Shown: in pieces, positions 1 to 11,900 of the stretch
Numbering within the stretch: the first letter of the stretch is position 1
Layout: the number at the start of each line of letters is the position of its first letter
Source: Echinometra lucunter
Lineage: Eukaryota; Echinodermata; Echinoidea; Camarodonta; Echinometridae
NCBI GenBank assembly: GCA_029962745.1
Contig: CM057154.1
Location: 1,898,422-1,962,421, forward strand
Direction of reading: 5' to 3'
Length of the DNA: 64,000 nucleotides
The notes under the pieces: model-generated
Databases searched by the model: none
What the model saw: the letters and a program-made list of their open reading frames with translations, nothing else
What the model was told of the DNA's origin: nothing
Position numbers and translations under genes: made by a program

Positions 1-158
1 ACTTGATGGTATGAATAAGTATTCTATCTTGTTTTCTTTTTAACATAATTTACTGTATATAGAGTTGCATATATTGAGAAAAATATCATAGTAGATGTTA
101 TTTAACAAAAAAGCAAAAGTATGGATCAATATGTAACAATTATGCACCTTATTATGGT

Positions 159-953
159 ATATAGACCAATTTCACAACGCAAGAGGGCAGCAGACTGTTA
201 GACACAGTTCGACATACTGCGGTGGGCGCTCCAACTTTTATAGTACACAAGTCAATAGCGCGTTATGTACATTCGTTCGATTTTTTGTCTATTTTGACCA
301 GTATATGCAGATTTATTTTAATATTTGCAATGAGAAATTATCAGGGAAGTTCAGGTCGCAGCTGTGCGGTGCTCAAATGCCACAAGAATTAGAGAAAGTT
401 TAAAAATTTGAAGCTAACTGAGTGCAAAATTCACTCGCTTTTGACTCATGAAGCCTGTTTGTGTGAGAAGCCGTACTCCCTACACAGGTTTCCGTAAGCA
501 ATGTGAAGGAATTCGTCGCCAGTGGGTAAAAACATCAACAGAAAGGACTTTGAAGTCAAGAAACATTATCATTATGTACTTTGGCGTAAAATTTAATGAG
601 TGAAAACATGACATTGTAAACAGGGTAAGATTTAGGGCTCCCGTTTACTACGGCTTCTATGCTTCAATCGAACTTTTACTGACAAAACTAAGTTGAAAAA
701 CCATCGAAAGTACAAAAATACATCATACCTTCATCCGTCAGATATGACCATTGCCTTACCTCATCTACCCATGTATCCATACTTTATTTTATTGATCTAG
801 AATAAAGTAAATGGAACAATATCGGGGCATATCTCATATCTTACATTCATTTTGTACACAGAGCCAATCGCGGTCAGCGCGCTTGCCCACCGCAGCAATG
901 GCGTCGCCGATAGAGGGCCAAATACATAAACCGGAGGTGAAATTGGTCTATAT
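159..953. mobile_element. TIR element (795 bp) carrying a decayed THAP exon
   Basis: The ends are perfect 17-bp inverted repeats (159-175 and 937-953, core TATAGACCAATTTCAC). Subterminal sequence is also inverted: CTGCGGTGGGC at about 217 and GCCCACCGCAG at about 884. No clear target-site duplication beyond TA is seen, so the superfamily is open. Confidence 0.6.
330..624 (+). pseudogene. THAP-domain first exon, decayed
   Basis: An ATG at 330 opens a frame reading MRNYQGSSGRSCAVLKCHKN before a stop. Downstream, in neighbouring frames, come ECKIHS, CLCEKPYSLHRFP, CEGIRRQWVK and NINRKDFEVKKH. This order (C-x4-C, then HRFP, RRxWVK, INRKDF) fits the zinc-binding THAP DNA-binding domain, in the long variant with an extra Cys/His segment. 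Stops and at least two frameshifts break it, and the last Cys-x-x-His pair is not intact. It ends at a plausible splice donor (CAGG|GTAAGA at 624/625), as expected for a first exon. It sits wholly inside the TIR element 159-953. THAP domains are used by P-element-type transposases and by host proteins; which source applies here is unknown. Confidence 0.55.
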
Positions 954-1136
954 GTAAAGAGTCCGATGACAATTTTTGTGTTTGTTATTTAATATGACAA
1001 TCATTTGAACTATATCGAACATAAGCCAAAGAAGATCACATAATAGCTATTTAACACGAACATCAAGTCGTGCACAGTAGATGTTATTTAGCAGGAATAG
1101 CAAACGTACGAACCAGTTTAGTTTGTTCGTTTCTTA

Positions 1137-1270
1137 TTTTGTTGTTTTGTTTTGTTTTGTTTTTTGTTTTTTTGTTTTTTTGTTTTTTTGTTTTTTTTTG
1201 TTTTTTTGTTTTTTTGTTTTTTTGTTTTTTTGTTTTTTTGTTTTTTTTTTTTTTGGGGGGGGGGGGGGGT
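1137..1270 (+). repeat. (T)6-8G microsatellite ending in a G run
   Basis: A run of T-tracts each closed by one G, then about 15 Gs. It produces long Phe/Val-rich reading frames that are not genes. Confidence 0.9.
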
Positions 1271-1559
1271 TAGGTACATAAAAACATGTTATATAGTGCA
1301 TTGTGTGTTTTTGTTTGTTTATCCCTAAATATCAATTCCTTTCTATTCAGGCTATCCATAGCACGAAGGTGAGAGTCCAAGCACGCATGTGGTGGGGACT
1401 AAAATCATATTCAATCCGGTGTTTTTCACGACAGGATTAGCGCCAACACTATCCCCCTACATGCTACTAGTTGTATAGCCATGTATTTCATAATGTCGAT
1501 AAACGACTTAAATTCAAACTGACATCAGCACTTCTCATCATGTCATGTTGTGTAATCAT

Positions 1560-1826
1560 GGCCGTATGCAGCCGGGGGGGGGGGGAAGGGGGGGGGGAGT
1601 GGGCAGGGAGGCAGGGGGGGGCAATTGTCCCCCAGAAATTTTCAAGGCTTTTGATTATTTTACTGAAAATTTTACTGAAAATTTTCCAAAATTCTACCAA
1701 AAGTGTGTACCAGGTCCTTCAGTTTCAATTAAAAATAATTATGCAAAAGCACCCTTGCTTTCGTGCTTCTTCAAACATTTTTCGTATTCTTGCCCCTCCC
1801 CTGGAAAAAAAATTCTGCGTATGGCC
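1560..1826. mobile_element. Short foldback element with G-rich interior
   Basis: Ends GGCCGTATGCAG (1560-1571) and CTGCGTATGGCC (1815-1826) are inverted repeats matching at 10 of 12 positions. Inside, next to the left end, is a long G-rich tract. It belongs with the similar poly-G foldback elements at 13961, 29027 and 29987. Confidence 0.45.
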
Positions 1827-1844
1827 CTATGTATAATTTTTTTT

Positions 1845-1925
1845 TTTTTTTAAAGCGCCTTGAGCATTTAATCAAAGTGGAAAAGACGCTATATAAATCC
1901 TATGTATTATTATTATTATTATAAA
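1845..1925 (+). repeat. SINE-type 3' tail fragment
   Basis: Contains AAGCGCCTTGAGCAT and GACGCTATATAAATCC followed by (TTA)n, the usual form of a SINE tail. No tRNA-like head is seen upstream, so it is a fragment. Confidence 0.45.
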
Positions 1926-2445
1926 ATTATGTTTACAAAAATGCGAGAGTATATGAAAAATGACATGTAAGGAGAGCTTGTTAACTGGTTTTAAAGCCTG
2001 CACTTTAATTTTAAATGTAATAACACGCATGATATCAAATACATCATGTAATATCTGTACATCACCATGATGCTCATGGCGCTCGAATATTAGCCGGGCT
2101 TTAAGACTTACCTCACTCCTCACTCGAATGGGCTAATAACTTGGTTTAATCAAGGCTCACTAATGTGAATAGGGTTTATCTAGAATTCAACGAGTTATGA
2201 TCAGTAAATTCGACAAAACCACGGTATACTTCAAACCATCACTGATCAAGAATTTTGTTTATTGATTAATTAGACATTTTTTTTTCATTTACCCTTGGAC
2301 ATGTTACAATAATGCAACTCCTCCTTTATCCAATCACAGTCACGAACCGAAGAGGGCGTCAGGAGTCATGAACTTGAAAATCGTAACTGATCACCAAATA
2401 TTTTACTTGTATGTATTCTTTAACTTCCCGGAAAAGGTACGACCG

Positions 2446-2449
2446 CTCT

Positions 2450-2510
<61 letters not shown>

Positions 2511-2520
2511 CTTCTCTCTC
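2446..2520 (+). repeat. (CT)n microsatellite
   Basis: About 70 bases of nearly pure CT dinucleotides; similar shorter CT/CA runs follow at 2860-2945. Confidence 0.95.
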
Positions 2521-2550
2521 TTCCTCCCTCCCCCTCACCTTTACGGGTGA

Positions 2551-2819
2551 TGTTCGTTATTCCGAAGGTTCGTTAATCCGAAAATGAAATAAGGTTCGTT
2601 ATTCCGAAAATAACTAACGAACTAACGAACCTTATTTCACTTTCGGACGAAACCTTCGGAATAACGAACCTTATTTTGTTTTCGGATCAACGAACCTTCG
2701 GAATAACGAACCTTTTTCATTTTCGGACTAACGAACCATCGGAATAACGAACCATCGGAATAACGAACCTTCGGAATAAACGAACCTTCGGTATAACGAA
2801 CCTTCGGAATAATGAACTG
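2551..2819. mobile_element. Palindromic-word MITE (AACGAACCTTCGGAAT family)
   Basis: The whole 270 bp is built from the word AACGAACCTTCGGAAT and its reverse complement. The reverse form lies at the left end and the forward form fills the right two thirds, about nine partial copies. The outer ends are inverted repeats of each other. No target duplication is evident. Confidence 0.6.
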
Positions 2820-3273
2820 TAACCTCTCTTACTTGCTTGCTTCTATCCATTCCCCCTTCTAGCTCTCTCTCTCTCTCTCTCACTCACCCACACACACACA
2901 CAAACGCACACGCGCAACACACACATATGCGCCCACACACACTCTCTAAAGTCCCTCTAACCTGCGAGGAATTTCAACGAAATTTTGTAAGCTTGAATGA
3001 AAGGCAAGACAAGAGATACGAAGGAGAAGCAGAAGAAAAAGAAGAATTACTGCTGAATTTTCATAACCTAGGCGTAGGCCTACTACTCTCAAAGTTCAAG
3101 AGATTGCTTTTAGCTAACCTAAGTAAACATGGTCATGGTAAAGAAGCCCTAAAATGATAATGAAGCCTTACCATCATAAGCAGTCACGCGATCGCCTAAC
3201 AACGTCTAAAATACCAGTAACCCACAGGTTTCTGCATTTCCAGTTGAAACAATTATGTAACTCTTTTTCGGAG

Positions 3274-3510
3274 AACTGGTGTCCGTTCGTAAAATTTCAC
3301 ATTCATTCTTAGTATATGAATGTTTAAATATTAAGTTTCATTCCTTCATCGTGAGATAGTTCAGCACGTTTTAGGTTTGAATTTCAGGTTTGAACTGGTG
3401 TCCGTTCATGAAATTTCAAATTCATTTTTAGTATATGAATGTTTTATCATTAATCAAATTTTCATTTATTTCATTGGTCTTAGCTCGTAAGATAGTTCAA
3501 TTCGTTTCTT
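3274..3510 (+). repeat. Two-copy tandem duplication, unit about 119 bp
   Basis: AACTGGTGTCCGTTC starts at 3274 and again at 3393; both are followed by a matching ATTCAT..TAGTATATGAATGTTT segment and a GATAGTTCA segment. Divergence shows an old duplication. Confidence 0.7.
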
Positions 3511-3544
3511 TTTTGTTTTTGTTGAATTTTTGCTCCACTAATGA

Positions 3545-4680
3545 AAAGAAGAAGAAGAAATTTTACACCTTTTTTCTGTCACGGACGAGGAAATTTGCAC
3601 AAATATGAAAATGGAATAGCGGCAAGACCATTCCTTTAGAAATATCTTCAAACATCTTCTGCTTTGCAATAAAGAAATAGTGGAGTTTGATCTATAATTA
3701 TCTGACCCTCAAAAATTAAATCTAAAGAGTGTTAAACTAGGACCAAATCAACATTTCTTGCAAATTTTCGTCCTTGACAACAGTGTTTAACGCCCCTGTT
3801 TAAAAATGGGCCTTTCACGACTTTCCGGAACTTGTCAATTATTATACAAACATGGTTTCTAGTAGCTTTAGATATATTAATGAAAAACCTAAAAGTGATT
3901 TACATCATGAAAATCTGAGAAAAAAAATCGCCCATTGCTCACTTTTAGCCGATGAGGCTGTAATCAATAATGAAAATTCTATTCATTGAGCCACCCCCTC
4001 AAAATTAACATGGTAGTTACATGATAAGTAATTACTCAGTTCTTGTTCAGATTTGCTCACAAATGCGTTGCATTAATTATTGATCATCTATTTCATACCT
4101 CATGTTTTTCCTTCTCATATTAGGTAGTCTTCATGTTTGCTCGAACAAACTTAATTCCATTAAAAATCATTTTAAAACCCAGATTAGTCAGTTAGTGTAG
4201 TCCAAGCAAGATTATGATACGCTGTGCATGACAATATCAAATAATTCATTTGAAAGTACTGTTCCCGTTAATATGGTACTAATATTTATTCGTACTGTTT
4301 ATTATTTTAGAGCTGAACATTTCCTATCCTATATCTCTAAACAATAACATGGAAACTTGCAAGGATATTCAACTGCTTTCTAAGCCAAATCTCAGTTTAA
4401 CAATTCACCTACTTTCACGACTCACATGTACCAAACGTAAGTATAATAGGGTGACAATTATTATGTAATTTCCTCCCACGACTCATATGTCGTGGAAGTA
4501 AAAATGACATCAAGGGTTGTCATGCCTATGAAGGAGAAAGAATCCCGTTTGCCAGAATTCTCGAAACCTTGTAAGAAGAAATACTTCGGAGCCAGGTTTC
4601 CAAGGGATGATTGTTTTGACAAATATTTGTATTCTAATGAAAGAAGTTTAAGGGGGTAGAGGGAGAAAGCTCCGTAGTAA
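3545..4680. other. AT-rich stretch, nothing recognised
   Basis: No convincing exon, inverted repeat or tandem array was found on either strand. Short open frames here lack family similarity. Confidence 0.5.
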
Positions 4681-4685
4681 GTTAG

Positions 4686-4686
<1 letters not shown>

Positions 4687-4719
<33 letters not shown>

Positions 4720-4806
4720 AGCATGGTGAGAGAGAGAGAGAGAGGGAGAGAAAGAGAGAGAGAGAGAAAGGGGGAGTGGAGAGAGAGGGAGGGAGAGAGA
4801 GAGAGA
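4687..4806 (+). repeat. (GT)n-(GA)n compound microsatellite
   Basis: About 15 GT units followed by roughly 80 bases of purine-rich GAGA sequence. It generates spurious His/Thr and Ser/Leu frames on the minus strand. Confidence 0.95.
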
Positions 4807-5830
4807 AGTGAAGAAGATAAAGAATAAAGATGATAGTCAAATCTAAGAGACGATGAAGAATAAAAAAAAATATCTCGGAAAAGCAGTATGTGTCATCAGG
4901 ACTGGGAGATAGAGGATATAGGTAGGGATGAACTTGACAGATATCGTTAACATGGTATAGAGAGTCGTGTGGTCCGTTTTTCTTCTGAATTGGTCGACAC
5001 ATATCGTAGATATCACGACAGATTTCCTCTCAAAAACTCTAGAACAAAGCAACAAAAGAATCCAACTGCTCTTCTGATCGTGTTGTATCCACTGGACTAA
5101 ATGGCTGCACAGTCCCTTCCTAGCTTTCATTCACATTATGAAGCTACGTCCCTTTTTCTTGGTAAAATTTTCCAGTCATTACACTTGGAACTTAAGTTGA
5201 ACAACCGCACAAACCGAATTTTTTCGCAAGTCGATTTAAGAGTGTTCACACCGAGGAGTGACAACCTTATTCACATCGTTTTGACCATACGTACATCAAA
5301 GGGTTGACTTGTGTGTTGTTAAATCTAACTATTTCAATCTGAAGTTCTTACATTGCAAATGAAATGCCCTGAAACGACATTTCAAACAATATTTTGTTGC
5401 TTGTATCTGTAGCGTTAAATCTTTATAGGCGTTAGTTGCACTTTGCTTTTGATATTTCACTTTACCATTTCGTGATATCAATTATTCAGCTGCGTTTCAC
5501 CGAGGCAAGCGAGTAAATGGCTTACTGATGATGATCTCTCATTCAACTCGGAGTGTCCAAGTGTACTGATTCATCGACATAGAATAATTTCGTTTCAACA
5601 GAATATTAGTTTTACTGGCCCCAAAACTCTAAGCTTTAACAACTTCAGTGACCCTATATCAAATCATGTCCCTCTCTCCATTTGTTCTTTTTTTTCGTAT
5701 ATAAACAAATTATTTTGCAAAATATCATAAGCACTGTTACTGCCCTTTCTTTTTCCCCTTTCTTTATATCTTCAATACTTTTCTTTCTTTCTTTTCCTTC
5801 CTCAAATATTCTATCGTTAACCTTATTAAA

Positions 5831-6122
5831 GTAATAATAATAAAAATCCGTTCTTGTACAGTGCATATCACATTGTTATCTAACGTCCCTATACGCTTCC
5901 AAAGGACTTTGGATATTATTACCCCGGCTTTAGCCCAGCAGCCACTACAGCGCACAAGCATTTCAAGGAATTATTTCCTGCCAGGTACCCATTTACCTCA
6001 CCTGGGCCGAGTGTGGCAAATGTAGATTAATGTCTTGCCAAAGGACATTAGTGCTGCGGCATGGATTCGAACCCCGTACCTTGTGGTTCAAAGTCTGGAG
6101 ACTTATCCACTGGACCACGTGC
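5831..6122 (-). mobile_element. tRNA-derived SINE, copy 1
   Basis: Read on the minus strand, the head has an A-box region (GTGGTCCAGTGGATAAGTC), GACTTTGAACCAC and a B box (GGGGTTCGAATCC). A body containing CACTCGGCCCAGGTGAGG and ATATCCAAAGTCCTTTGG follows, ending in a TTATTATTA tail. The GGACTTTGAA-C core resembles a tRNA-Gln anticodon arm. It matches two other full copies in this window and fits the SURF1-like SINEs reported in sea urchins. Confidence 0.8.
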
Positions 6123-6189
6123 ATCATATACGGCAGCCCCAGCACACGCCAAGTGCTCCTAGGAACCTCACCTCCATCAGTGTCCTTCC

Positions 6190-6866
6190 ACATGTTTTCT
6201 TGACGATGTAAATTTCATTTTTGTATTTGATCATGAGAAGGAAATGAATTTATTTTCAATCTGAATCCGAATCTGATCTGATTGTTCAGTATGTAATCTA
6301 AAAAGTCTCTTGAAAGTGACGCTACGACTGCACGCACATTTTGTTATCAACTTGCTGCCAAACAAAAATAAGCAATAGCAAAATACAGTCTAGAATTTGC
6401 TGCCCATAATGAATCATATGTTTTCAGCCTGCCGAGTTAGCATGAAGTCATTCTTGACGCAACTCTACATACGTGCAGTTATACTACATGTGTAACCAAA
6501 AGAACCAAAGAGTAGAGAATTTCGATTTTGAAGGATAGAATAAGGATTTAGGTAAGTAGTTAACCTTTTTGATTGAGAATGTTGGTAGAATCATGAATCA
6601 TGTAAAATGTGGACCCTGTGATTTCGGATTGTATGCTTTAATGGGTCAGGGAATCAGCGATCAAAGCTTGTCAAGATCCACACAATCTCTTAATTGCTCA
6701 TTAGAGAAATATCAATGAATTGTGAACGAAAGAGGTGTCTGATAAGCCCCCAGTGTGTATCCCTTAATGATAGAAGGTTAATTACGAGACTCATCTACCT
6801 CCCACAAATCCTTCTCCTTTTTTTTTCTTTTATGCTATTATAGAACGATAAGTTCCTACCATTTCC
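6190..6866. other. Immediate 5' flank of the SLC6 gene, no clear element
   Basis: AT-rich sequence between the SINE and the possible TATA box. Promoter or 5' UTR exon sequence may lie here, but no motif stands out. Confidence 0.4.
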
Positions 6867-6872
6867 TATAAA
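6867..6872 (+). promoter_or_regulatory. Possible TATA box of the SLC6 gene
   Basis: TATAAA followed by GG lies 42 bases before the ATG at 6909. If it works as a TATA box, transcription would begin only some 10 bases before the start codon, which is short for an animal mRNA. An alternative is that the ATG exon has an upstream splice acceptor (TATTATAG at about 6836-6843) and the promoter lies further upstream. Weak call from one motif. Confidence 0.2.
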
Positions 6873-6908
6873 GGCGTGTGTGATTGACAGTCCCGTAGTC
6901 ACGAAACA

Positions 6909-9900
6909 ATGGAAGTCGAAGCCTTTCAATTTACATCCGATGATGACGTATGGAGTAGAAAGAAAGAGAAGGCGGAGTCATCCTTCCTTCCGTTCGGTTC
7001 TCCTAGGAAAGATGATTTGTCCATGTTTATCAACACGCAAGGTGTTATACCTATCACTCTTTCATCGGAAGGTGAGAAAGTCGACAGCAGTAGGGTGATC
7101 ACCTCCTTCCCTAAGGGCCCCCATCTTCAGACGACGATAACGTCAGAGAGCATGGATACGATGGAGACCGCTCTCTGTTCACTCATTGAACCTAGGAGTT
7201 CCGATGATATCATCCAGTCTGATCATAGTGAAAGACAACCCAACATGCCTGGTAAAACTTGGCCACAATCCGGTAAAGAGATTCAAGTCCTGGTGGGCGA
7301 GATTCCACCACCACTACCACCTATAGTCAATGTCGAAGACTCGCCTCAGCGGGCTGAGAATGGCTACTGCGGATTGAACGGTGATCAGAGGATCGGCGAT
7401 GAAACGGGACACGACATCGATGGACGATCACGACAGCGAGCAGTGTGGGGAAAGAAAGCAGACTTTCTTCTCTCCGTCATTGGGTTTACCGTCGATCTCG
7501 GAAATGTTTGGAGGTTTCCTTACATTTGTTACAAAAATGGCGGAGGTATGTCAAGAGTTATTCAAAGTTGTTGCTTTTTAAAATTTTCTACTGACTTAAC
7601 GGAAAATATTTGAAGCTCGTTCTTAGGCCCGTTTTTTAACATTTGGTTAAACGTATAAGAAAAGGTAAAATGGTAAAATAGCCCATTTATTCAACAACAA
7701 CAAAAAAAATTTCTTGAATCTTTTGTTTTTATTCTGAGTCGAATTAAAATCAATATTCATGTTTATCTTCCAAATCTCATGCAGGTCGCATGCATCTATC
7801 ATCACAGGACAGATAACTGAAACGAAGAAAAATGTTGTTCTAATATTTTAGACGTAAAAAACAAACACCCCCCCCCCATTTGACATATACTAAAATTATC
7901 GAAAGTAAATGTCTGATATATTATTTTTCATGGGGAATTTCATATGCTTTATTTAATTCCTGGAAGAGGGTGGATAGCACTTTCAACATTAGTTGATTTT
8001 CAAAGGAATCCACAAACATGAAACAGTTACAAATCAATATTTACATGAACAATAACTGAACAAATATAATATGAAATATGAGCAAACAGACAATACACAA
8101 CGTGCAAAATTAAATACAAAAGTAACTTACGATTGTGATAAATGATAAAAGACAAACCTAGATACGATCGGCAATTTCCTTATTATATTCCATAATCCCC
8201 CCCCCCCACACACACACGCACACATACACCTGAAACATCTTTTGCCATGATTAGTCTTTATATGGGGTAAATGAACTAAAATTAAAAAAAATAATAGAAT
8301 TTTAAAGAAATCCTTATTGTCGTGTTTACCTTTCTAGATCTGAAGGGGTATACTTTATAAAAATCGTAACGCCCCATTTTTGTGAGTTTATATTTTTTAT
8401 AATTATATTCTATTCATTTTCATGGGGGTGGGGTGATGTTTTAGAGGGAATTGCTATAGGTAAGCTATACAATGACCTTGTGGCAGTGCAATAAGTGGTA
8501 AATTTTCAAAGACAAAACTGTGATCAGTATCTTTCATGATGATAGACTTTTTCCACATCGGAACTGAAAGTACATTTATTTCAAAGAATCAAGATATAAT
8601 TGTAATGAATTATAATTCAAAATAGGAACGATTAATTATTTTTCCTCAAACTGCTAACACCATTCTACATGAACCCAAATCATCATTCTTATCAATAACA
8701 GATTTCTTATGTAGGCCTACTCACATCATAATAATCCTGATTATTCTTTGATTTTACAAATCAGGTGGGAAATCAACATCAAGTACTCGCTAACGCTTTT
8801 TTTCTATTCATTTAGCTAATCATTGTATGATGCCTAATCGTGTCGTAGAACTTTAGATGCTAGGAAGTAGCGCTCCCATGGGCACATTGAGCCCCCATTA
8901 AAATTGAACAATGGACATGACAAAAGAATATATTTTTAATGAAATACAAAAGGGCTACTCATATAGTGATATCGAACCAGTGTCGATAGTCGTTAGGCGG
9001 TATAGAATTCAACACAATTCCATCTTGAAATGTAAAAATGAGTTAGCTTATCATAAAATATAGAATATATTAGGTTTGATTGGAACATTTTTTTAAAATC
9101 AAAATACAACATAAAGCATCTTACGGAATCTGAATTATTACCTAATCATGATATCGTAAAATGGCCAGTATGATACCCTGTTATGAATTTTGTTATCATG
9201 ACTGTCTTAGAATAATGTGTTGATATACACATACATGACATATACATTTATATAATTATTATTTTGTTTTTGAGTTAAACTGATATTCATTCACACTAAG
9301 AAATAATTGCACCCTAAATGCAACACTGGCTGCACCTTTTTGGGTGCAATCTTGCACCCCGGACGAAAAAAGGTGCAAAAATGCACCATTTTGTTCTTGT
9401 TTGCACCCTGAAATGGCGGTTTGCACCTTAAAAGGTGCAACTTTGTACCTTTTAGGATGCAGAGATGTTTGCGTACAAGGGTGCAACTCTGCACCCTTTA
9501 GGGTGCAAAATGCCCTTAATTGCACCTTTAAAGGTGCAAAAAGCTTGTAAAAGGTGTAAATTTGCACCCTAAAAGGTGCTCCCAGTGTTGTATTTGAAAG
9601 GTGCAAGATTGCACCTTTTTTCTTAGTGTGTTTTAGGGTTTATTCCTTTTTCATAATCTTTAATTAGGTTTTGAAATATAAGCTCTATGATTTATTTGTA
9701 ACGAAGAGAGTATCTATACGTATTATGTTCAATTGATATTCTATACACTACATTAAAAATCATTCGAGTGATGAAATATTTGGAATTTTTTAGTGAAGTC
9801 CATTTTTGTGACGATGATAACTGTCATGACTGTAGCGTAATGCTATGGTTTACATGTGCTTTCTTAGTGCCATATTATGTTCAATTAATATCCTATAGAC

Positions 9901-11869
9901 CACAATACAAATCACCGGAAAGAGAAAATATTTGAAAATTTGAATTGAAGTCCATGTTTTTGACGATATCAACTTTCATGACTTTAGCCTAATGCTATGA
10001 TTTACATGTGCTTTCTTAGTGCCGTAGCAATGGCAATTCATATCCTATACAGCACAGTACAAATCATCAGGGCCCTGGTGCATAAAATTTACAATTAATG
10101 TTAACTCCTCCATCAGTAGTAACTACCATGTTAACATTGCTCAACAGCCAATCAAATTCAAGGTTTCCATGGAAGTTACCATTGATGGCAAAGATACCAT
10201 CAATGGTAAGTATTATGTTCAGTTGATATTCTATACACATTAGAAATCATTCGAGTGGTAAAATATTTGGAATTTTTATTGAAGTCCATGTTTTTGACGA
10301 TGTTAACTGTCGTAACTGTAGCCTAATGTATTCGTGTGTTTCTTAGTGCCGTGGCATGTTCATTTAATATCTTATACATGACAATACAAATCATTGGAAA
10401 GAGAAGATATTGGAACATTTCAACTGAAGTCCATGTTTGACGATGTTAACTGTCATGACTAATGTTGTGGGTTTACCGGTGCTTTCATAGTGCTGTATCA
10501 TGTTCAATTAATATCCTATACCTGACAATACAATTAAATCATTCGAAAGAGAACATATTTGGAAATGAAGAGTTGAATGCAAAAACAGATATATCCATTT
10601 CTGTCAAAGTGAGATATTTGCAATTAAAGATCAAGAAAAATAAAGAAAATGAGAAACACTATGTCCTACTTTTGACCATAACTTCAATAATATACCTTTA
10701 GTTTTCATTATCAGTATATAATTTGAAAAGTATTATTTTGTATTATATGATGATGACCTTACCTGAAAATTTTCAAAAATGGCGTTATGTGTTTTTGTAT
10801 ATATAATCCCTTCAAATTTTGATTAAAATCCTTGGTTTTTGACACTACTAACTGTAGCCTTGTATCGTGACTTACAGGTGCTTTCTTAGTGCCGTATGCC
10901 TTGATGGCTATCTTTGGTGGAGTACCTTTCTTGTACATGGAGATGGCATTAGGTCAGTACCAGAGGACAGGATGTATTACAGTCTGGAGAAGGATATGCC
11001 CTATCATGGAAGGTAAGATAACCTCATGGTGACGATGGTGACGATTATGACGACGACGATGATGATCATGCCGATCATGGTGGTTGTAGTGGTGGTGCAT
11101 AGTGATGGCGGTGTTGTTGGTTATGGTGCATGATGATGGTGATGCATGATGGTTGTGTTGGTGTTGGTGTTGTGTTGGTGTTGGTGTTGGTGTTGGTGGT
11201 GGTGGTGGTGGTGGTGGTGTGGTGTTGGTGCATGGTGTTGGTGGCGGTGGTGGTGGTGGTGGTGGTGGTGGTGCATGGTGATGGTAGTGGTGCATAGTGA
11301 TAGTGGTAGTGGTGATGGTGGTTGTGATGGTGGTGCGTGGTGATGGTTGTGGTGGTGGTGGTGGTGGTAGTGAGAAAGAGAGGAACATGAAGAGGATGCG
11401 GAGGAAGATCGGGATAATGCTGATTATCATCACTGAATCGAAAACCTTTTTTGTGTGTGTTAAGGGAACAAAAATACGTAATAATTATGTGGATTTTCAT
11501 TGTTCAATAATCATATGCCTCCGACAAATGCATTGATGTAGGTTGGAAAGATTATCAATCTGCCTTTCGAAACCGCTGGCCCTTCTCCGGTCTAGTGGCG
11601 TTCTAAGCCATCAGTGACCCGGCCTAGACAATATGCATCCTCTGCAAATAAAAAAGGGAGACAGCCCTAGGGACTTTGGTTTAGGTTATATTCACTACCA
11701 TGATTCTCTCGCTTCCTTTCCCATAATATCTGAACAAAATATACATAATATAATGTCCTCAAGATGGTGATAGGTGACAAAAATAAACACAGTGGAGGTG
11801 GTAATAATAATGACGATGAAAATAATTGAAGGATAGTGGTGATGAAGACGGTGATTTTCACAATGATTT

Positions 11870-11900
<31 letters not shown>

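Noticed and set aside
158..953. Assignment of the THAP-carrying element to P elements
   Set aside because: No 8-bp target duplication was found and the rest of a transposase is missing, so the superfamily is left open.
1872..2123. 83-residue minus-strand frame
   Set aside because: Overlaps the SINE-type tail and lacks homology or exon borders.
9292..9630. CRISPR-like array of short repeats
   Set aside because: Words occur in both orientations with irregular spacing and lie between transposon ends in an animal intron.
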